A DNA stretch of 64,000 bases from Vitellaria paradoxa (Eukaryota; Streptophyta; Magnoliopsida; Ericales; Sapotaceae): assembly GCA_019916065.1 (NCBI GenBank), contig CM034241.1, positions 16,915,228 through 16,979,227 of the forward strand, read 5' to 3'. The notes below the pieces were generated by a model. The model did not search any database. It was not told the DNA's origin and was given only the letters and a program-made list of their open reading frames with translations. Both the position numbers and the translations under genes were made by a program. This document shows, piece by piece, positions 1 through 11,389 of this stretch. Each line of letters begins with the position of its first letter. Position 1 is the stretch's first letter.

Positions 1-891
1 CTTACGGCATACATCAATGGTGTGACCGTTCCAGCCACAAAAATCGCATTTAAGATGTGCTCGGCAAGTTTCTGAGGTGTGCCCAAATTTGTCACAAATT
101 TCACATTTCAAATGAGGATTTTTGGGTGTGAAATTTGGTTTTGAATTCCGTGAGTTGTTCCTTACGGCAAAGGCCGTAATGTCAGACACGGGTGCACTTC
201 CTTTTGATACTGCTCGTTGTCTTTCATCCTGGAGAATAAGAGAATGAGCTTTGTTAACAGTAGGAAGTGGGTCCATGAGTAGGATCTGTCCCCGAACAGC
301 AGCATAAGCTTCATTAAGGCCCATGAGAAACTTCATAGTCCTTTGACTTTGTTGGAACTGCAGAACCTCTTTTACAGTGCCGCAAGTGCAGGTTGGAATA
401 GAACACAGTGCGTCTCGTTCATCCCAGAGGCCCTTTAGCTTGGTGTAATAAGCACCAATGGTCATGTTGTCCTGTTTACAATCGTGGATTCTTTCTTCAA
501 CATGAAAGATATGGACATTATTGATGCGTGAAAAACGCTCCTTCAGGTCAGCCCAAATTTCATGAGCAACCTCGCTGTATATTACACTTGCTCCGATATC
601 GTGTGAGATCGAATTGAGAAGCCATGATTTCACAAGATTGTTGCAACGCGTCCATTGTTGGAGTTCTGTGGTGGATGTAGTTGGTGGTTTTTGAATGGTG
701 CCATTGATGAAGCCTTCTTTATTTTTGACACTGAGGGCCATGAGCATGGCACGGCTCCAAGTGCCGTAATTTTCTTCATTCAATAATTGAGTGACAAGCA
801 CAACTCCAGGTTGATCGGAGTGGTGAAGGTAAAAAGGATCATTCGGATTGCCATATTTATCAGCCTCAGGCTTGGTTTGCTTTTCTGCCAT
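1..891 (-). CDS. Ty1/copia gag polyprotein, intact as far as seen (element K, C-terminus outside window)
   Basis: An open frame of 297 codons runs on the minus strand from an ATG at 891 to the window edge without a stop. The N-terminal half reads as the copia gag-type domain: a short N-terminal segment, then a W-S-R-A-M-containing stretch typical of plant copia gags, then the UBN2-like gag core. The last 40 codons hold two zinc knuckles of form CX2CX4HX4C, one after the other, which bind RNA in the virus-like particle. Pol would follow beyond position 1. The start lies 64 bases inside the primer binding site, the normal place for gag. It is the only uninterrupted gag of an autonomous-type element in the window apart from that of element J. 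Family assignment is by motif; lineage is not determined. Confidence 0.85.
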   Translation of the reverse strand, partial: MAEKQTKPEADKYGNPNDPFYLHHSDQPGVVLVTQLLNEENYGTWSRAMLMALSVKNKEGFINGTIQKPPTTSTTELQQWTRCNNLVKSWLLNSISHDIGASVIYSEVAHEIWADLKERFSRINNVHIFHVEERIHDCKQDNMTIGAYYTKLKGLWDERDALCSIPTCTCGTVKEVLQFQQSQRTMKFLMGLNEAYAAVRGQILLMDPLPTVNKAHSLILQDERQRAVSKGSAPVSDITAFAVRNNSRNSKPNFTPKNPHLKCEICDKFGHTSETCRAHLKCDFCGWNGHTIDVCRK

Positions 892-954
892 AGATGACAG
901 CTGAAAGAAGGAAAGAAGAAAGGAAAAAAAAAATTTGGTTGTCAGGAGCGTTCC

Positions 955-967
955 GGCTCTGATACCA
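955..967 (-). other. Primer binding site of element K
   Basis: On the minus strand the sequence is TGGTATCAGAGCC, complementary to the 3' end of initiator-Met tRNA, directly inside the LTR. It fixes the orientation of element K. Confidence 0.85.
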
Positions 968-1186
968 TTTAAGAAAATCAATATTCTCTCTTGTTTTTAT
1001 TCATTGAAAGAAAGGAATATATATATACAGAACGAAGATTAATTTAGGATCCTAAATTAATTCTATACACTGTCATTGCCTAATTTACATTCCTACATAA
1101 AAGGAAAACCAAATAATAAAAGTTGACCGTACATAAATCAAGGAGATTGCAGATTTTATGCACTAACATATTTACATTCCTTAACA
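968..1186 (-). repeat. 5' LTR of copia element K (about 219 bp)
   Basis: The stretch lies between the primer binding site and a minus-strand start TGTTAAGGAATG. It contains a TATA-like tract (about 1017-1031) in the right orientation for the promoter. The inner end reads CTTAAA rather than a clean CA, so the last bases look mutated. The 3' LTR is outside the window, so no target duplication can be tested. Confidence 0.65.
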
Positions 1187-1307
1187 GAAGCATCTGAAAT
1201 GAACCCTTGCACATTCTTATTTTCAAGTAATTTTTCCATGCTTACTCCACATCCTTGTTGGCTTAGATAAAAAAGATTCTAAAGACATCGATGTCGACTT
1301 CTCCCAC

Positions 1308-1363
1308 AGCTCTGAGCTTCAATTTCTGAATGTAGAATTAATTTTCCTGGAAATCTACTTACA
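1308..1363 (+). repeat. Remnant of 5' LTR of copia A
   Basis: The segment ending in CTTACA before the primer binding site aligns with the end of the 3' LTR at 6180-6235, sharing the block AATTAATTTTCCTGGAAATC. Upstream similarity fades at about 1308. Confidence 0.6.
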
Positions 1364-1543
1364 TGGTATCAGAGCCTATGCTCTTCATAAAAGGTCCATT
1401 TTTTTGTCTGGCTGAGGTTTGTCCTCCTTAGCCTTCTCTAAGTCCCAGACATCCTCTGCTAAGGTTTGTCCTCCTTAACATTCCCAGATCTTCTAGTCAG
1501 ATTTAGGATCTTGAATACTCTCGTTCACTTTAAGTATTCAAAG

Positions 1544-2385
1544 ATGAGTTCAGACAAGGAATCTGCCACTTCTTCTGATCATCTACAGTCTTCTCAAACC
1601 CTTGGAGAAAGCACAAATCTGCAAATCACCAATCACCAATTGCATGGAAAAAACTTCATTCAGTGGTTTTGATCAGTCCTACTGGTTATTAAGGGGAGAG
1701 AGAAAATGGGCTATCTCAATGGAGATATCAAACAGCCTGACAAGGAGGATCCATCTTATGCAACCTAGGAGTTAAACAACTCAATGGTTATGGCATGATT
1801 GATCAACTCCATGGAGCCTCATATCAGTAGGACCTATCTCTTCCTTCGAAATGCCCAAGCCATTTGGAAGGTTGTAAATACTAATTATTCTGATCTCAAA
1901 AATGCTTCTCAAGTATTTGTGATCAAAAATAGACTTAAGGAGATAAGACAAGGAAGTCTGGAGGTCACTGAGTACTACAATGACCTACAAATTTTGTGGC
2001 AAGAGCTGGATATGCACTACGAAGCCGACTGGGGAGATTTGGAAGACAATATCAAATTTAAGAAACACTTGGAGAAGGAAAGGCTGTATGAGTTCCTAAC
2101 AGGATTGAACCGAGACCTTGATGAGGTGCGAGGAAGGGTTCTTGGTTACAAACCTTTACCATCCCTTGATGAAGCTTTTACTGATGTGAGAAGGGAAGCA
2201 AGTAGAAGAAGAGTTATGCTTGGAGGGAATAAGGAGGTATCTGCCATCCCTGTAAGTGATAGACCCATTGAGACGACAGCTCTTGCTGTTAAGAATGATC
2301 AAAGAAATCCTCAAAAGGGTGACAGAGGTGGCAGACCTTGGTGCAGCCACTGCAACAAACCTGGACACACTAAAGACACCTGCTA
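1544..2385 (+). pseudogene. Copia A gag, broken
   Basis: Gag starts at the ATG at 1544. Its N-terminal 42 codons end in a stop (about 1670), and a shifted and stop-containing stretch follows to about 1800. From 1799 a 195-codon frame carries the gag core and a C-terminal zinc knuckle CSHCNKPGHTKDTC (CX2CX4HX4C). At least two nonsense or frame lesions separate the parts, so it cannot make full Gag. Confidence 0.8.
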
Positions 2386-2455
2386 AGACCTTCATGGAAA
2401 ACCAACAAACTGGAAGCCTCGAGGAGCAAGTAAAGGAAAGGGTTTTCAAACACAA

Positions 2456-5400
2456 ATGGAAGATAAACTTGCTGAACATCACAAGGAACCAGAACAGAAT
2501 GGAATATTTCTGAGCAAAGTCCAATTGGAACAGCTGCAGAAATTATTGAATCAAGCTGCTGCCCTAGGTCACTCAAAAATCTCTACAATGGCATCAAGTA
2601 CTGCTTTACATACCAAGAACACAAGTTCTTGGATGCTGGATTCTGGAGCTTTTGACCACATGACAGGTAATTTAACCTTACTCTCCTCCTATACCCCATC
2701 CTCTGGAAGATCTAGAGTTAAAGTAGCTGATGGCTCTTACTCTACTATGGCTGGAAAAAGATCCATTGATCTCTCAGACACTGTTTCTCTCCATTCTGTT
2801 CTATATGTCCCAAATCTGACCTACAATCTAATTTCAGTCAGTAAGCTTACCAAAGAACTCAAATGCAGTGCTAAGTTTTCTGCTACTGGTTGTGAATTTC
2901 AGGAACTGGATTCGAGAGTGATGATTGGCAATGTTAGAGTGAGAGATGGACTTTATTATCTCGAGATTGAGAAGGAATCAGGAGAACCTACTGCTATGGC
3001 TGGAAATGTATCTCCTCTTAGTTTCCCTAGTGATGAAATAATATTAAGGCATTATAGACTAGGCCATCCTAATTTCCATTACTTAAAAAGACTGTTTCCA
3101 GATTTGTTTATCAATAAAAATCCTAGTTCTTTCCATTGTAAATTTTGCATATTTGCTAAACATTGCCGTGTACAATTTCCTGCCAAACCATACAAACCAT
3201 CTCGGCCATTCTCATTAATTCACAGTGACATATGGGGGCCTTCTCGGGTAAAAAATGTTTCTAGAACTCGATGGTTTATCACATTTACTGATGACCACAC
3301 TAGAGTCTGTTGGGTATATCTCCTTAAGAAGAAATTTGAAGCTACCAAAGTTTTTCAGCTCTTTCACTCAATGATTCTAACTTAGTTCCATGTTCCCATC
3401 CAAATTCTAAGAACTGACAATAGAAGAGAATATTCAATTCCATTCTTAGTGAATATCTTGCTAATAATGGGATTATCCACCAAAGTTCCTGCCCAGATAC
3501 ACCTCAACAAAATGGTGTAGGTAAGAGAAAAAACCGACATCTAGTTGAAATCGCGAGAGCTTTAATGTTCACTACGAATGTACCCAAGTATCTGTGGGGG
3601 AAATCCATCTTAACAGCCTCATATTTAATTAACTGAATGCCTTCTAAACCCCTCAATTTTTCTGTCCCTTTGACAAATCTCTCTCATCTCTACCCAAACT
3701 TTCGATCCATGACATCTCTTCCTCTTAAAAATTTGGGTGCACTGTGTTTGTGCATAATCACTCCCCTAACCTATCCAAACTTGATCCAAAAACTACCAAA
3801 TGTGTCTTTGTTGGTTACTCTCCCACTCAACGTGGTTACAAATATTATTCTCCTCATCTTCGTCGATTTTTTGTGTCTATGGATGTGTCATTCATTGAGT
3901 CTCAACCTTTCTTTCCCAGTCCTTCTCTTCAGGGGGAGATTTTGAGTATAGAAAAGTCTTGGGATACCACATCTACAGAATCAGAATCCCCTCCTTCCAC
4001 AGAAGCCTTACCACAACCTACAAAATTCCTATATCAGTCCACAGAATTCCAATCTCAATTCACAGACCACCAACACCAAACTTTGCCTTTGCCTTTAGAG
4101 CCTAACCTTATAACATCTAAGGAACCAAGAGGAGGAACATCTCAGTCAGGGGGAGAGAATACCAGGATTGGCTTTGAACCAAGAGGCCAATTACTGGTTT
4201 ACTCAAGGAGAAATCAAAACCAACAAGGCCAATCTGACTCGAATCTCAGTCCTCAAGACTGTGAAGAAACAACTGATCAACATCTGCAGCATATTGAGGT
4301 TCCAGAAGATGATCTAGACTGGCCTATTGCTCTCAAAAAAGGGACCAAGACCTGCACCCAATACCCCATATCCAAGTATGCCTCATATGCTAGACTCTCG
4401 CCTAACTTCAGTGCTTTTACCACTGCTCTGTCAAGCACTGCTGTCCCAAACAGCATGGAAGAGGCTCTAACAGACCCAAACTGGAGAGCTGCAGTTGAAG
4501 AAGAAATAGATGCACTAAGGAAGAATGACACTTGGGAAATGGTGGACCTCCCTCCTGAGAAGATACCTGTTGGCTGCAAGTGGATGTTCTCAATTAAATA
4601 CAATACTGATGGGAGTATTAGCAGATACAAAAGCAGGTTATTGGCCAAAGGTTTCACTCAAACTCAAGGGATAGATTACCAAGAAACATTTGCTCCGGTA
4701 GCTAAACTAAATACTATAAGAGTCCTATTATCCTTGGCTGCAAATTTGGATTGGCCACTACACCAGTTGGATGTCAAGAATGCTTTTTTAAATGAAGACT
4801 TACATGAAGAAGTCTACATGACTGCACCTCCAGGATTCAAAGGCAATAATGGAAAGGTGTGTAGATTGAAGAAATCTCTCTATGGGCTAAAACAATCACC
4901 TAGGGAGTGGTTTGATAAATTCACGAGCTGTCAAGAAGAAGGGATTTACCCAGGCACAAACTTACCACACTTTGTTCTACAAACATTCTTAGGGTGACAG
5001 AATTACAGTCCTTATTGTCTATATGGATGACATTATTGTCATTGGGAGTGACTTAGCAGAACTGAGTTCCTTAAAGGAGTATCTGTCAGGGGAATTTGAA
5101 CTAAAGGATTTAGGAGCATTGAGATATTTCCTAAGCATGGAGGTAGCTCGCAGCAGTGAAGGAATTATCATCAGCCAGAGAAAGTATGTGTTGGATCTAC
5201 TCCAAGAGGTGGGAATGATAGGCTGCAAATTAGCTGAGACTCCAATGGACCCTAACATTGAGCTGGAACTTGAAGGGGCAGAAGAAGTTAACAAGGAAAG
5301 GTACTAGAAGCTGGTGGGAAAACTAATTTATTTGTCCCACACTCGACCAGACATCACATTTGCTGTTAGCATGGTGAGTAGATTTATGCATTCTCCAAAG

Positions 5401-6004
5401 AAACAGCACCTGGAAGCAGTGACTAGAATCTTGAGATACTTGAAGTATACACCTGGGAAGGAGCTGTTTTTCAAGAAAAGAAATTATAAAATGATAGAAA
5501 TATATACGAATGCTAACTGGACAGGTTCCTTAACTGATAGAAGATCGACCTCGGGCTATTGTACCTATCTATGGGGAAACTTAATAGCTTGGAGGAGCAA
5601 AAAACAGTCAGTGGTTGCAAGAAGTAGTGTAGAAGTTGAGTTTAGAGCTCTAGCCCAAGGAATCTGTGAAGGAAGGAATCTGTGAAGGAATTTGGCTTGA
5701 GAGGCTGTTAAGGGAATTGATGATGCCTAATTGCACTCCCATGAAGATTTACTGTGATAACAAAGCAGTAATCAACATAGCACAAAACCCAATTCACCAT
5801 AACCGCACTAAACATGTTGAGGTAGACCAACACTTCATCAAGGAGAAACTAGACAGCAAAATCATTTGTTTAGACTACATTCCAACTAGAGAGCAAACAG
5901 CTGATATTCTAACAAAGGGATTACATAAACCAGGATTCGAAAGCTTGGTAAGCAAGTTGGGAATGATTAACATTTACTCCCAGCTTGAGGGGGAGTATGG
6001 ATAA
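2456..6004 (+). pseudogene. Copia A pol (protease, integrase, RT, RNase H), broken
   Basis: The first frame (2456-3385) carries the aspartic protease motif LDSGAFDHMTG and the integrase zinc-binding and start-of-core region. Integrase then breaks at a stop near 3383 with shifted sequence to about 3740. Frame 3744-4997 holds the integrase C-terminus and the RT core, including the copia motif DVKNAFLNEDLHEEVYM and [14 protein letters not shown]. The catalytic YMDD region is at about 5020, in another frame. RNase H (5314-6004) ends in the stop just before the polypurine tract. One frameshift comes from an exact 16-bp tandem duplication at 5659-5690. The protein cannot be made intact. Confidence 0.85.
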
Positions 6005-6235
6005 GTTCTACAGCTTTCGGGTACAGATCTGTATAGGAGATCAGATAGGATTAATGTTGATTAGGATAAGCTCAGTTAGAGCTGCAGATTCTCGGGAGTT
6101 AGTTACTGATTTTTAGGAGTTTGTTTCACTGATTTAGATTGTGGATAATTACTATTGTTAGGATAGACTTGTAAATGATCACTGAGCTGTAACATTGCTG
6201 AATGTACAATTAATTTTCCTGGAAATCTACTTACA
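5998..6235 (+). repeat. 3' LTR of copia A (238 bp)
   Basis: It starts TGGATAAGTTC right after the purine tract TTGAGGGGGAGTA and ends CTTACA. Its end repeats the sequence next to the primer binding site at 1308-1363. The following base belongs to gypsy B. Confidence 0.75.
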
Positions 6236-6929
6236 GAAACTGATAGGGAGTGCCCAATTGTATTGGGAAAGTGTTAAGAATTTGCTTAATAGGCGTGATG
6301 AGCCCCCGATTGTAGATTGGGAGGAGATGAAAGTGAGACTTAAGCGCAAGTATTTGCCTTTGTCCTATCATGGTAATTTGCTAGATCAGTGGAACGATAT
6401 CTGACAAGGTAATAAGCCAATGAAAGAATACATAACCCAATTTGATGAACTCATGATGAGATGTAATGTTCAGGAGAATGAGGCTGTTACTTTGAGTCGG
6501 TTTAGACGTGGCCTTAGTTATGAGCTACGAAGAGAGGTTGTTCTTAGGGGAGTCACCACTTTAGATGAGACCTACACTCTAGTCCAGAATTACAAACTAG
6601 TAGTTAAGCCCCTGTTTGCAAAGCGCAATGACAGTCACCCCGCTAATAATCATCCTTCGTCGTCAAACACTACGTCTATTTTGGGACCACCCCCTAGTAC
6701 CCAGGCTGTGAAAGATAATAAGAATAGGAGGAATTTACTTGAGGGTCTTAGAAATAACTCTCAAGTCAAATGTTTTAACTGTCATGGTTTTAGGCACGTA
6801 TTTGCTAGCTGCCCTTCCCGAGCCCTAGTTATTGGGGAGGGCGAGAGAATCGATAGTGATGAGTTAATAGAGGAACAAATGTACGAACCCAACATAGAGG
6901 AATTTGAAGATGTGGATGAAGAGTCTTGA
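6236..6929 (+). pseudogene. Gypsy B gag fragment
   Basis: Reading frames 6195-6404 (first part copia A LTR) and 6420-6929 cover a Retrotrans_gag-type domain, including the IxQFDELMxRC and LSRFRRGL regions. A zinc knuckle CFNCHGFRHVFASC follows, with the usual Gly before His replaced by Arg. A TGA at about 6402 splits the two parts. The first third of Gag is missing. Confidence 0.8.
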
Positions 6930-7005
6930 GGAAAATTTAGTGGGATGCCTTAGGACTATTTTCCCTAGTGTAGGAGAGAGACAACTTACCACTAGCAATC
7001 CTTGA

Positions 7006-10000
7006 ATGGTTGTAGTTCGATGTATCCTTACACAAACCCGAGAGACGGAAGATTGGCGTCGTCATGCCATTTTTCACACCTACACTAAGATCAATGATAA
7101 AGGTTGTAAGGTCATAGTGGATAGTGGTAGTTGCATCAATGCAGTATCTTCAAGTATAGTTGCCCGTCTAGGACTTCAAACTGTTCCCCACCCTCACCCA
7201 TATAATGTTTCTTGGGTAGATGCCTTATCCATAATGGTAAAAGAACGTTGTTAGGTACCTATTCAGTTCCTTGATTATAAAGACAAAATTTGGTATGATG
7301 TGATTTCTATGGATGTAGGACATATCATTCTGGGAAGGCCATGGTTGTTTGATTTAGGTGTCACCCTCTATAGCCGTTCCAATTCATGCTCTTTTATGTT
7401 TAATGACAAAAAGATTCATCTCAAGCCTATTCCTTCGAAACAGGCTAACCCGAGCAAAGGGAAAGAGGTGATAAGTAGAAAGAGGTTGAACTTTATTAGT
7501 CCTAAAAAACTCATTCGTGATATGGGTGAACACGAATGTATCGTGTTTGCCTTGGTAGTTAAGGAAGTTCCTATAAACTCTCCGCAAGAAATATCAGGAG
7601 AGGCAAATAAGATACTTGCAGAGTTTCAAGATATTTTCCTTGAGGATCTCCTAGATAGACCCGTATTACGTGATATTCAACATGCAATTGATTTAATCAC
7701 AGGAGCTACACTTCCTAACTTGCCACACTATAGGATAAATCCTACTAAGCATGCTGAATTACAAAGGCAAGTTGATGAACTTCACAAAAAGGAATTTATT
7801 AGATAAAGCATGAGTCCCTGTGCCATTCTAGCCCTCTTAACCCCAAAGAAATATGGTTCTTGGAGAATGTGTGTAGACAGTAGGGCAATAAACAAGATAA
7901 CTGTAAAGTATCGTTTTTCTATCCTTCGGCTAGATGATATGTTAGACATGATGGCGGGTGCCACGGTATTTTCTAAAATTGATTTGAAAAGTGGGTACCA
8001 TCATATTAGAATTCGGCCAGGGGATGAATGGAAAACTGCTTTTAAAACTAAAGATGGCCTTTATAAGTAGTTAGTCATGCCTTTTGGGGCTTTCAAATGC
8101 CCCTAATACCTTCATGAGAGTAATGACTCAAGCACTGAGGCCATTCATAGGAAAGTTCTTGGTGGTTTATTTTGATGATATCCTTATTTATAGTAAAAGT
8201 AGGGCTCAACATATGGACCACCTTGTTCAAGTTTGTTCCACTCTTAGGGAAGAAAACCTTTATGCCAACTTGAAGAAGTGTTCATTCTTTACTGATAAGG
8301 TTGTCTTCTTAGGATTTGTGGTGTCCTCTGAAGGAATTTCGACTGACCCCTCGAAAGTTAAAGCAATTCTAGATTGGCCTGAACCTAAAACTATTCATGA
8401 AGTGCGTAGTTTCCATGGGTTAGCTACTTTTTATTGCCGATTTATCAAAGGATTCAGCACCATTATGGCCCCTATAACTGAATGTATGAAACAAGGAGAG
8501 TTTAAGTGGACAAAGAATACTGCAAGGGCCTTTGAAAATATCAAGAAAATAATAACTGAGTCTCCTGTATTGTGTCAACCTGATTTTTCGAAGGCCTTTG
8601 AAGTAGAATGTGATACATCTGAAGTAGGTATTAGAGGAGTACTCAGTCAGGAGCGTCACCCTATTGCTTACTTTAGCGAGAAATTGTGAGGCTAAACAAA
8701 AATATTCCACCTATGACAAGGAATTTTATGCGGTGGTACAAGCCTTACGCTACTAGCGCCATTATTTACTCCCGAAAGAGTTTGTCCTTTATTCTGACCA
8801 CGAAACCTTGCGTTATTTGAGTTCCCAAACGAAACTTAATCATAGGCATAGTCGTTGGATTAAGTATTTGCAAGCCTATTCGTTTGTCATAAAACATAAG
8901 TCAGGAGTTGAGAACAAGATAGCTGATGCCCTTAGTCGTCGTGTGTCCTTACTTTCTGTCATGAGCGTTAAGGTTATAGGATTCGATAGACTTAAGGATG
9001 AGTATGAGTTATGTCCTGACTTTGGAGAAATTTTTCAAAAGCTACGGAATGGAAAGTTTGAAGTTTCCGACGAGTTCCTTCTTCATGACGGTTTCTTGTT
9101 CAAGGCTAATAAACTTTGCATCCCGAGGACTTCAGTACGGGATTTCCTAGTGTGGGAAGTTCATGCTGGAGGACTTTTAGGACATTCTGGACGTGATAAG
9201 ACCATAACGGAAGTTGAACATCAGTTTTATTGGCCGAGTTTGAAGAAGGATGTTGGTAGAGTAGTGAGTCAATGTCATACTTGTCAGTTAACTAAGCATA
9301 GGAAGCAGAATATTGGTCTTTATACCCCCCTTCCTGTTCCTAGTTGTCCATGGCAAGATGTTAGTATGGACTTTGTTTTAGGTCTTCCACGCACACCTAA
9401 GAAATATGATTATATTCTTGTGGTGGTAGATCATTTTCTAAAATGGCTCACTTTATTCCCTGTAGTAAAACATCCGATGCTTCTAAAGTTGCCAACTTAT
9501 ACTTCTCTAAGATATTCAAATTGTATGGTCTACCTAAAACCATAGTGACTGATAGGGATGTTCGTTTCACTAGCTATTTTTGGAAAACACTTTGGCATCT
9601 AGTTGGTACAAAACTCATTTTTCGCAGCATATCACCCTCAAACTGATGGCCAAACAGAAGTTGTTAACCATAGCTTAGGGAATCTTTTGAGATGCTTAGT
9701 TAAAGATCATCATAGGAATTGGGACTTAATCCTTCCTACGACTTAGTTTGCCTACAATAATTCCATGAATAGGTCGATAGGAATGAGCCCTTTTGAAGTT
9801 GTGCATGGTTATAAGCCCAGGAAGCCTTTAGACTTAGTTCCCATGTCTCCATTTGCCAAAGTGTTTGAGTCGGCTGACGCGTTTGCGCAACATATTCGAG
9901 ACTTACAGGTTGATATCAATAAGCGATTAGAGTCAATTAATGCAACATATAAACTTAAAGCTGATTTATATAAAAGACATGTTGCTTTTAATCTTGGTGA

Positions 10001-10331
10001 TTATGTGATGATTAGAATAAGGACGGAACGTTTTCCTCCTGGATCCATTTCGAAATTGCAAGCTCGTAGTGCTGGTCCTTTTAAAATTTTAAAACGGGTT
10101 GGATCAAACGCATATGTCATTGATATTCCATCACACTTTGATTTTAGCCCCATCTTTAATGTTGAGAACCTTATTGCCTACAAAGGACATATTCAACCCC
10201 TTGATGAACCATTTGATGCCCCATCTATTGACTATTACCCAGACATACTACCTACTACTTCATCACTACCACCAGTCCCTGTACACAATGATAAAATTGA
10301 TGCTATTTTAGATGAGCAGGTTAATCTCACC
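7006..10331 (+). pseudogene. Gypsy B pol: protease, RT, RNase H, integrase
   Basis: Protease shows VIVDSGSCINAVS (about 7113-7150). RT runs from about 7680 with [22 protein letters not shown] and the catalytic YFDDILIYS (about 8167). RNase H ends around IADALSRR (about 8930). Integrase has the HHCC finger (H-x-GLLGHSG ... CHTCQ, about 9160-9290) and the catalytic core, then the C-terminal GPFKILKRVG region. Visible lesions are a stop at 7804, a stop plus one extra base near 8070-8090, a stop near 8755, a 1-base loss near 9440, and stops near 9640 and 9745. Ten or so breaks mean it is long dead. Confidence 0.85.
10324..10331. other. Left 8-bp target duplication of MITE
   Basis: ATCTCACC stands immediately left of the MITE and again at 10794-10801 immediately right of it. 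Confidence 0.85.
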
Positions 10332-10793
10332 CATGGTTCAAAGTATCGTCCGAGACGCCGAGATATCGTCTGAAACGTATCGGAATCAATGGATGATGCA
10401 ACGAGATCTCATTCCGCGTCAAAGAAATGTGTCAAGAATAGTTATATTGCTCTGTCGTAACTGAGACAAGCTGTTATCTTAGCAAAACATCGAGACAACT
10501 AGCTATCACAGTGAAAAATCGGTGAAACAAACAATTTCTCGGTGATTTGTTTAAAAGAAAATAAATAAAGTTAGCTCATTTGCATGTTATAAGTAGTTAC
10601 CCAATGTTTAGTAAAATAGTTACTATATTTTTGGTCATGTAGTATATTCATTTTATTATTTAGAATTTTTTTACATTTTTTAAATTATAAAAAGAAAAAT
10701 AGTGCGTATCATCCGATATCACAACGCGACACCATGACCGCATAAAAAATTCTTAAGTCGATATGATAGCCACGACCGCAACTTTGAACCATG
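10332..10793. mobile_element. hAT-like MITE (462 bp) in gypsy B
   Basis: The ends are perfect 13-bp inverted repeats, CATGGTTCAAAGT at 10332-10344 and its complement at 10781-10793, with weaker pairing further in. An exact 8-bp duplication ATCTCACC flanks it. Dropping the element plus one copy of the duplication returns gypsy B to one open frame across the junction. There is no coding capacity, so it was moved in trans. The 8-bp duplication points to hAT; Mutator (usually 9 bp) is less likely. Confidence 0.88.
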
Positions 10794-11062
10794 ATCTCAC
10801 CAAGGATGGTGTGGTTCAAAGGTTCCTAGTTCGTTGGGTTGGTCATCCTGATTCTGATTGCACTTGGATTCCCGCCGAGACATTGCAGCAGCTTGATCCA
10901 GACCTCATGGAGTGTTATAAGAGTCACCATGCCACCTCCTCGTCAGAGCCGAGTTCTTTCCACCCCGGGAGAGTTGGTGTGAACACCAATAAACGATATG
11001 GACGTGTGTATGGACGTCGGGCCAATGAGGCCCAACCATTATTATTATGGGCTGATTATTAA
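10794..11062 (+). pseudogene. Chromodomain of gypsy B integrase
   Basis: The frame encodes a chromodomain with RFLVRWVGHPDSDCTWIP followed by an acidic helix. Chromodomains at the end of integrase steer chromoviruses to heterochromatin. The frame runs past the polypurine tract (CCGGGAGAGT, about 10965-10974) into the 3' LTR before its stop, so the last 30 or so codons are LTR read-through. It is cut from the rest of integrase by the MITE. Confidence 0.85.
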
Positions 11063-11345
11063 TATTTATTTTAGTTAATTAGGTTTTATTTTATTTATTA
11101 TTTTGGAACCATTTGTTTTGAACTATTTTAGTATTAGGTTTATTTTATTTTAGGCATTTGTGTTAGGCCCATGATATTTTCTATTTAAACCCTAATTAAG
11201 GCTAGTTGAACATTGATTGAATGATTGAAGAATTCTTATTACTTTTCTCTCCTACGGTTGCTCTTCTCTCCTCTCATTTTTCTCTTCTTCTTCTCCTTCT
11301 TCTTCTTCTTTGATCCTTTCTTTTTCTACTCAACCCTAAATCATA
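10975..11345 (+). repeat. 3' LTR of gypsy B, truncated
   Basis: It starts TGGTGTGAACACCA directly after the purine tract. Its middle (GTTAGGCCCATGAT, TCTATTTAAACCCTAATTA) matches the LTRs of composite F at 20675 and 24448, so B and F belong to related families. It stops matching near 11345, where copia N begins. Confidence 0.65.
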
Positions 11346-11389
11346 TTGTCTCTGATTTTGGCCTAGTTCGTTGTAAAGTTGATCATTCA

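Larger units (their letters stand above)
1308..6235 (+). mobile_element. Ty1/copia element A, decayed, 5' LTR truncated
   Basis: The order gag, protease, integrase, reverse transcriptase, RNase H is that of Ty1/copia. A primer binding site TGGTATCAGAGCC is at 1364-1376 and a polypurine tract around 5986-5997. The last 50-55 bases before the primer site match the end of the 3' LTR, but sequence before about 1308 does not, so most of the 5' LTR is missing. The short LTR and pol motifs resemble Ale/RE1-like copia elements; the lineage is an inference. The element ends directly against gypsy B at 6236. Confidence 0.85.
6236..11345 (+). mobile_element. Ty3/gypsy chromovirus-type element B, decayed, 5' end missing
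   Basis: Domain order is gag, protease, RT, RNase H, integrase, chromodomain, as in chromoviruses. The element starts abruptly inside gag where copia A ends, so its 5' LTR and gag start are gone. Its 3' LTR begins at 10975 and breaks off at about 11345 against copia fragment N. A 462-bp MITE sits between the integrase tail and the chromodomain. Several stops and 1-base shifts make it a relic. Confidence 0.85.
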
